DNA from: Acidobacteriota bacterium | GTDB lineage: Bacteria; Acidobacteriota; Thermoanaerobaculia; Multivoradales; Multivoraceae | NCBI GenBank assembly: GCA_003388555.1 | Contig: QQVD01000050.1 | Span: forward strand, 124,001-188,000 | Direction of reading: 5' to 3' | DNA: 64,000 bases | In this document: piece by piece, positions 61,408 to 64,000 of the stretch | How the letters are laid out: every line of letters starts with the position of its first letter | Numbering within the stretch: position 1 is the stretch's first letter | The notes under the pieces: model-generated | The model's input: the letters and a program-made list of their open reading frames with translations, nothing else | Databases searched by the model: none | Told to the model about the DNA's origin: nothing | Program-made: the position numbers and the translations under genes

Positions 61408-62042
61408 AGTCTCAGGCAGTTGTCGTCGCGATAGAAGAAGCTGGTCGACGACGGGCCCGAGGAGCCGTCGCGCAGCCCTTCCAGCTGCAACTCGCGGAAC
61501 CCCGATCGGACGAGCTCGGTGGCGGAAGCGCGGTAGCGCTCGCGCTGCGAGTCATCCAGCAGCAACACTCCACCGGCGGTCAGGTGGCGAGCACCAGCCG
61601 GTACACAGGCGGATCGGTGGCGGCCGTCGACGCAGATGAGATCGAACTGGCCGAGTCCCGAGAGTGCCGCCAGATAGCTCTCGCTAGACGTGGCGTCGCA
61701 TTGCACGAGCCGGACGCTCTCGGGGACTGCGGCGGCGACCCTTCGCAGCCAGTCAGCGTCGTGCTCGAGTGCGGTGACCGACCTGGCACGCCTGGCGTAG
61801 AAGACGGTCGACCTGCCGGCGCCAAACTCGAGAACGCTCATCGAGTCGTGGATGCGCTCGACCAGCAGGTCGCGCGCGGGATAGCTGTACCAGGGCAGCG
61901 AGGTCCCCTCGGCAGGGGGCTCGGCTCGCTTGGCGAGACTCGCGACGTACCCGCTGCTGACCAGGTAGGACCTTTCGTCGAACGCCATGCGGAGCAGACG
62001 CATGAGCGTGAGCAAGCCAACAGTTGTGTGGCCGAGCCTCAT
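61404..62042 (-). CDS. SAM-dependent methyltransferase, class I
   Basis: The 212-residue protein has motif I VLEFGAGRSTVFYA (about 70-83), the acidic motif II (ALEHD) and a DLICVDGRHR post-II segment. This pattern matches small sugar/lipid methyltransferases in glycan loci. The N-terminus begins LLTLMRLLRMAF, which could be a short membrane-associated helix. The start is taken as the ATG at 62042; another lies at about 61988. The gene downstream (GNAT) overlaps by four bases. Confidence 0.72.
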   Translation of the reverse strand: MRLGHTTVGLLTLMRLLRMAFDERSYLVSSGYVASLAKRAEPPAEGTSLPWYSYPARDLLVERIHDSMSVLEFGAGRSTVFYARRARSVTALEHDADWLRRVAAAVPESVRLVQCDATSSESYLAALSGLGQFDLICVDGRHRSACVPAGARHLTAGGVLLLDDSQRERYRASATELVRSGFRELQLEGLRDGSSGPSSTSFFYRDDNCLRL

Positions 62043-62101
62043 CTCGTCGCTTCTCCCATGGAGGTCAGGACACAGAACGAAATGCGAGCCACGTGCGGGT
62101 G

Positions 62102-62890
62102 CTACTTTCTCCCTTCGGGGTGGCTACTCTGCGTTCGCAGTCGTTTGGCACCGAGTGGATGTGGGGTGAGCCAAGCGTACCGGCTGCTCTCCGACCGACC
62201 TTCGTCCATGAGCTCCAGGAAGTGGCGGCTAGGCAGCAGCTTCGAGGCAAGGGTCGGATGGGGCCAATCACGAATGGTCCTCGGTTGGGCCTGGGCGAGC
62301 GAGAGATCGTGCGAAGTCGCGAATCGTCGGAGCACACGGTCCGGCAGGGTAGGGTCGGCAATACCGTGCAGTTCCACGAGAAGTGCAGCACGCTTGAGGC
62401 TGGGTACCAGTGCGGGGTCGAGAACCTCTTCTTCGTGCCCCTCGATGTCACACACGATTGCGCTCGCCGGATGACTTCCAAGGAGATCCTCGAGATCAGA
62501 CGCGTTGAGAGCCGGCCGAACATCGATCTGGTCGACGACTTCGTTGCGTAGGGCAAGCTTCGTGGTCAACTGCCTCGCGACCGGATCCGGGTCCGAGGCA
62601 ATGATCCGACAGGTTGGCATGACTCGAGCCAAGCCAACGCAGTAGTACCCTTCGGCGGAGCCCAGATTGACGACCAGATTGGGCGCTGTCCGGATCAAGT
62701 CACGCAAGAATGGCCAGATCTCCTTCTCGTAGGTGCCGAGGAGCTTCGGGAAGTAGGAGCTGCCGACGCTGCGCTCGACATAGCTGAGGCCCCGAAACGG
62801 CCCGCTGACCACGCGGCCACGGCAGAGGCGCTCGAGATCCCTGCGTGCGAGGCGACGAGGGGAGAGAGCCTTCCTCAGGAGCCGGATCAA
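62102..62890 (-). CDS. SAM-dependent methyltransferase-like protein of the glycan locus
   Basis: The 262-residue protein has a Rossmann core starting LVVNLGSAEGYYCVGLARV (about 72-90), with acidic SDPDP and a later VCDIEGHEEEVLDP, where the DIEG motif is typical of the FkbM group of methyltransferases. The N-terminal part (PFRGLSYVERSVGSSYFP) and basic C-terminus flank it. The target is probably a sugar residue. It overlaps the GT2 gene by four bases (ATGA). Confidence 0.7.
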   Translation of the reverse strand: MIRLLRKALSPRRLARRDLERLCRGRVVSGPFRGLSYVERSVGSSYFPKLLGTYEKEIWPFLRDLIRTAPNLVVNLGSAEGYYCVGLARVMPTCRIIASDPDPVARQLTTKLALRNEVVDQIDVRPALNASDLEDLLGSHPASAIVCDIEGHEEEVLDPALVPSLKRAALLVELHGIADPTLPDRVLRRFATSHDLSLAQAQPRTIRDWPHPTLASKLLPSRHFLELMDEGRSESSRYAWLTPHPLGAKRLRTQSSHPEGRK

Positions 62891-63825
62891 GGCTCACTCG
62901 CGCGAGTCGTGAGTTCAGCCCGAGTGGCTGCGCGTATGAGAATCCACGGAATCGAGAGGCGAGCCAGCACAGCCGAGGCAGTCCTCAGAAGGCTGGCCAT
63001 AGCGCCCGACGGGTCCTTCTGCCGGAGTCTCGATGCGAGGTGCCTCAACGATCTGCGCAGATCCTTGGCGAGCAGTCCGGTCTCCACCCTGGCGAAACGA
63101 ATCCACGCCCTGGTGGACCTGGGGCGGTGATAGGCGAAGAAGAAGCTAAGGCGGTTCCACTCTGGGCCGCGTAGCCGTTGTCTCCGCTTGTAGGAGACTC
63201 CCGTGTGGTGGTGCTCGAGGACCGCATCCGGGCAGTAGTCGACACCGTAGCCGGCGCGTCTGAGCCTTTCGGCGAGGTCGAGCTCCTCCATGACGTTCAT
63301 GCTGGGGTCGTAGTTCCCGACCGCCAGCACTGCACTGCGCCGCAGACCGAGATTCATGTTCCCGAAGTATTCCGCGGATTCGGGGTCGTTGACGAAGGTG
63401 CACTTGCCGTTCGCGAGGTGGCGAGAGAGCCCCTTGTACTCCTTCTCGGCCGCGAAGCCGACATTGATGACTTGGCCGCCCGCCAGAGCAAGAGTGGGTC
63501 TCCTGGCGAACTCGCGCTCGAAGGCAGCGATCCAACCGGGCTCCGGCACGCAGTCGTCGTCACAGAAGGCCACGATCTCCCCTCGAGCCCCTTCGACAGC
63601 GAAGCGGCGGCATGCTCCGATACCGAACGCGGAGTGGGCGTGGAGGTAGCGAGCCCCGCTCTGCCGGACAACGTCAGCGGTGCGGTCGCTCGAGTCGTTG
63701 TCGACCACCACGATCTCGAAAGAGGGGTGCTCCTGAGCGTTGAGCGCCGCCAGCGCCCGCTCCAAGGAATCGGCTCGGTCTCTGGTGACGACCAGAGCTG
63801 AGACTCGTGGGCATTGCGACGTCAT
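62887..63825 (-). CDS. GT2-family glycosyltransferase
   Basis: The 312-residue protein has the GT-A fold: VSALVVTRDRADSL at the N-terminus, VVVDNDSSD (about 40-47), the nucleotide-metal segment AFCDDDCVPEPGW (DDD at 89-91) and the acceptor-loop MNVMEELDLAERLRRAG. The C-terminal part (about 230-312) is basic and may bind the membrane. Donor and acceptor sugars are unknown. It starts at the ATG at 63825, which overlaps the next gene's stop (ATGA). Confidence 0.87.
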   Translation of the reverse strand: MTSQCPRVSALVVTRDRADSLERALAALNAQEHPSFEIVVVDNDSSDRTADVVRQSGARYLHAHSAFGIGACRRFAVEGARGEIVAFCDDDCVPEPGWIAAFEREFARRPTLALAGGQVINVGFAAEKEYKGLSRHLANGKCTFVNDPESAEYFGNMNLGLRRSAVLAVGNYDPSMNVMEELDLAERLRRAGYGVDYCPDAVLEHHHTGVSYKRRQRLRGPEWNRLSFFFAYHRPRSTRAWIRFARVETGLLAKDLRRSLRHLASRLRQKDPSGAMASLLRTASAVLARLSIPWILIRAATRAELTTRASEP

Positions 63826-64000
63826 GGCCGGCGCGCCCGCACGTGATAGCCGGAGGTGAACGCGGCGACGTCCGTGGTGCGGCGCCGGTCACCGTAGGTT
63901 CTGCGTGCGATCCAGTCGCAGCGTGCAGTGAGTTGCGCGACTGCGAGCAGAATCGCGCGCGACCAACGGCCGCCAACGAGGTCGGCCTGCCACGCGATCC
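63822..64000 (-). CDS. Partial C-terminus of the next glycan-locus gene
   Basis: The minus frame ending in TGA at 63824-63822 is open to the window edge and gives about 59 residues ending in TSGYHVRARRP. It is not in the ORF track because it has no start inside the window. The four-base overlap (ATGA) with the GT2 gene, the same junction as its neighbours, supports a real gene. No family can be assigned; a second glycosyltransferase or its membrane tail is plausible. Confidence 0.5.
   Translation of the reverse strand, partial: IAWQADLVGGRWSRAILLAVAQLTARCDWIARRTYGDRRRTTDVAAFTSGYHVRARRP

Noticed and set aside
61308-62474. 388-codon plus-strand frame
   Set aside because: Antisense to two methyltransferase genes and Arg-rich; no motif.

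Overview
The window reads as a chromosomal segment of a very GC-rich (about 70% by eye) diderm bacterium. It has an Omp85/BamA assembly factor, Skp, lipid A acyltransferases, RND pumps and a Wza-like exporter, so it has an outer membrane with LPS or lipid A. Two tandem proteins of the 'VWFA-related Acidobacterial domain' type, orphan TPR/carboxypeptidase-regulatory proteins and the overall gene style point to Acidobacteriota, possibly a Thermoanaerobaculia-like lineage. That placement is inference from gene content. No IS element, CRISPR array, prophage or rRNA was seen. One tRNA (Arg, CCT) is present.

Layout. 1-10.9 kb (+): the end of a ClpC-like unfoldase, then an envelope-biogenesis run bamA-skp-lpxD-fabZ-lpxA, a Gfo/Idh/MocA dehydrogenase, MTA phosphorylase, surE, pcm and apt. 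11.0 kb: tRNA-Arg. 11.4-18.1 kb (+): a YfgM-like TPR membrane protein, pyrimidine nucleoside phosphorylase, cinA, plsY, gpsA, guaA. 18.2-19.3 kb (-): a DHH phosphoesterase. 19.4-25.4 kb (+): lgt, thiD, two secreted VWFA-like proteins, a holin-X-like membrane protein and a small membrane protein. 25.5-36.2 kb (+): a flavin-dependent-halogenase-like enzyme, a DUF3311 plus sodium:solute symporter pair, a GT4 glycosyltransferase, a hotdog thioesterase, a LolD-like ATPase with a very large FtsX-type permease, a PchB-like chorismate mutase/isochorismate lyase, a VanZ-like protein and a GNAT acetyltransferase. 36.2-40.6 kb (-): a PaaI-type thioesterase, a secreted S9 peptidase and a TPR protein. 40.8-54.7 kb (+): CCA-adding enzyme; an ECF sigma/anti-sigma/Spy-like trio; RND pump, adaptor, RND pump; a long coiled-coil protein. 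55.1-64 kb: a surface-polysaccharide locus (Wza-like exporter, ParB/Srx-fold-like protein and methyltransferase on +; polysaccharide deacetylase, polytopic membrane protein, GNAT, two methyltransferases and glycosyltransferases on -). It runs off the right edge.

How the genes work together. Most + strand genes form tightly packed operons whose stop and start codons overlap by 1-4 bases (ATGA, GTGA, TTGA, TGATG). Translational coupling is therefore probably common, and TTG starts are frequent. Gaps ahead of transcription units often carry a TAGNNT or TATNNT hexamer that looks like a sigma-70 -10 box. The first 10 kb serves outer membrane and lipid A synthesis. The sigma/anti-sigma/Spy genes next to two RND pumps suggest an envelope-stress-controlled export module. 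The last 8 kb differs in base composition and probably builds a variable cell-surface glycan.

No obviously new multi-gene system was proved. The best leads are the orphan halogenase-like enzyme, the dehydrogenase in the lipid A operon, the dual-pump RND locus under an ECF sigma factor, and the ParB/Srx-like protein paired with a methyltransferase in the glycan locus.
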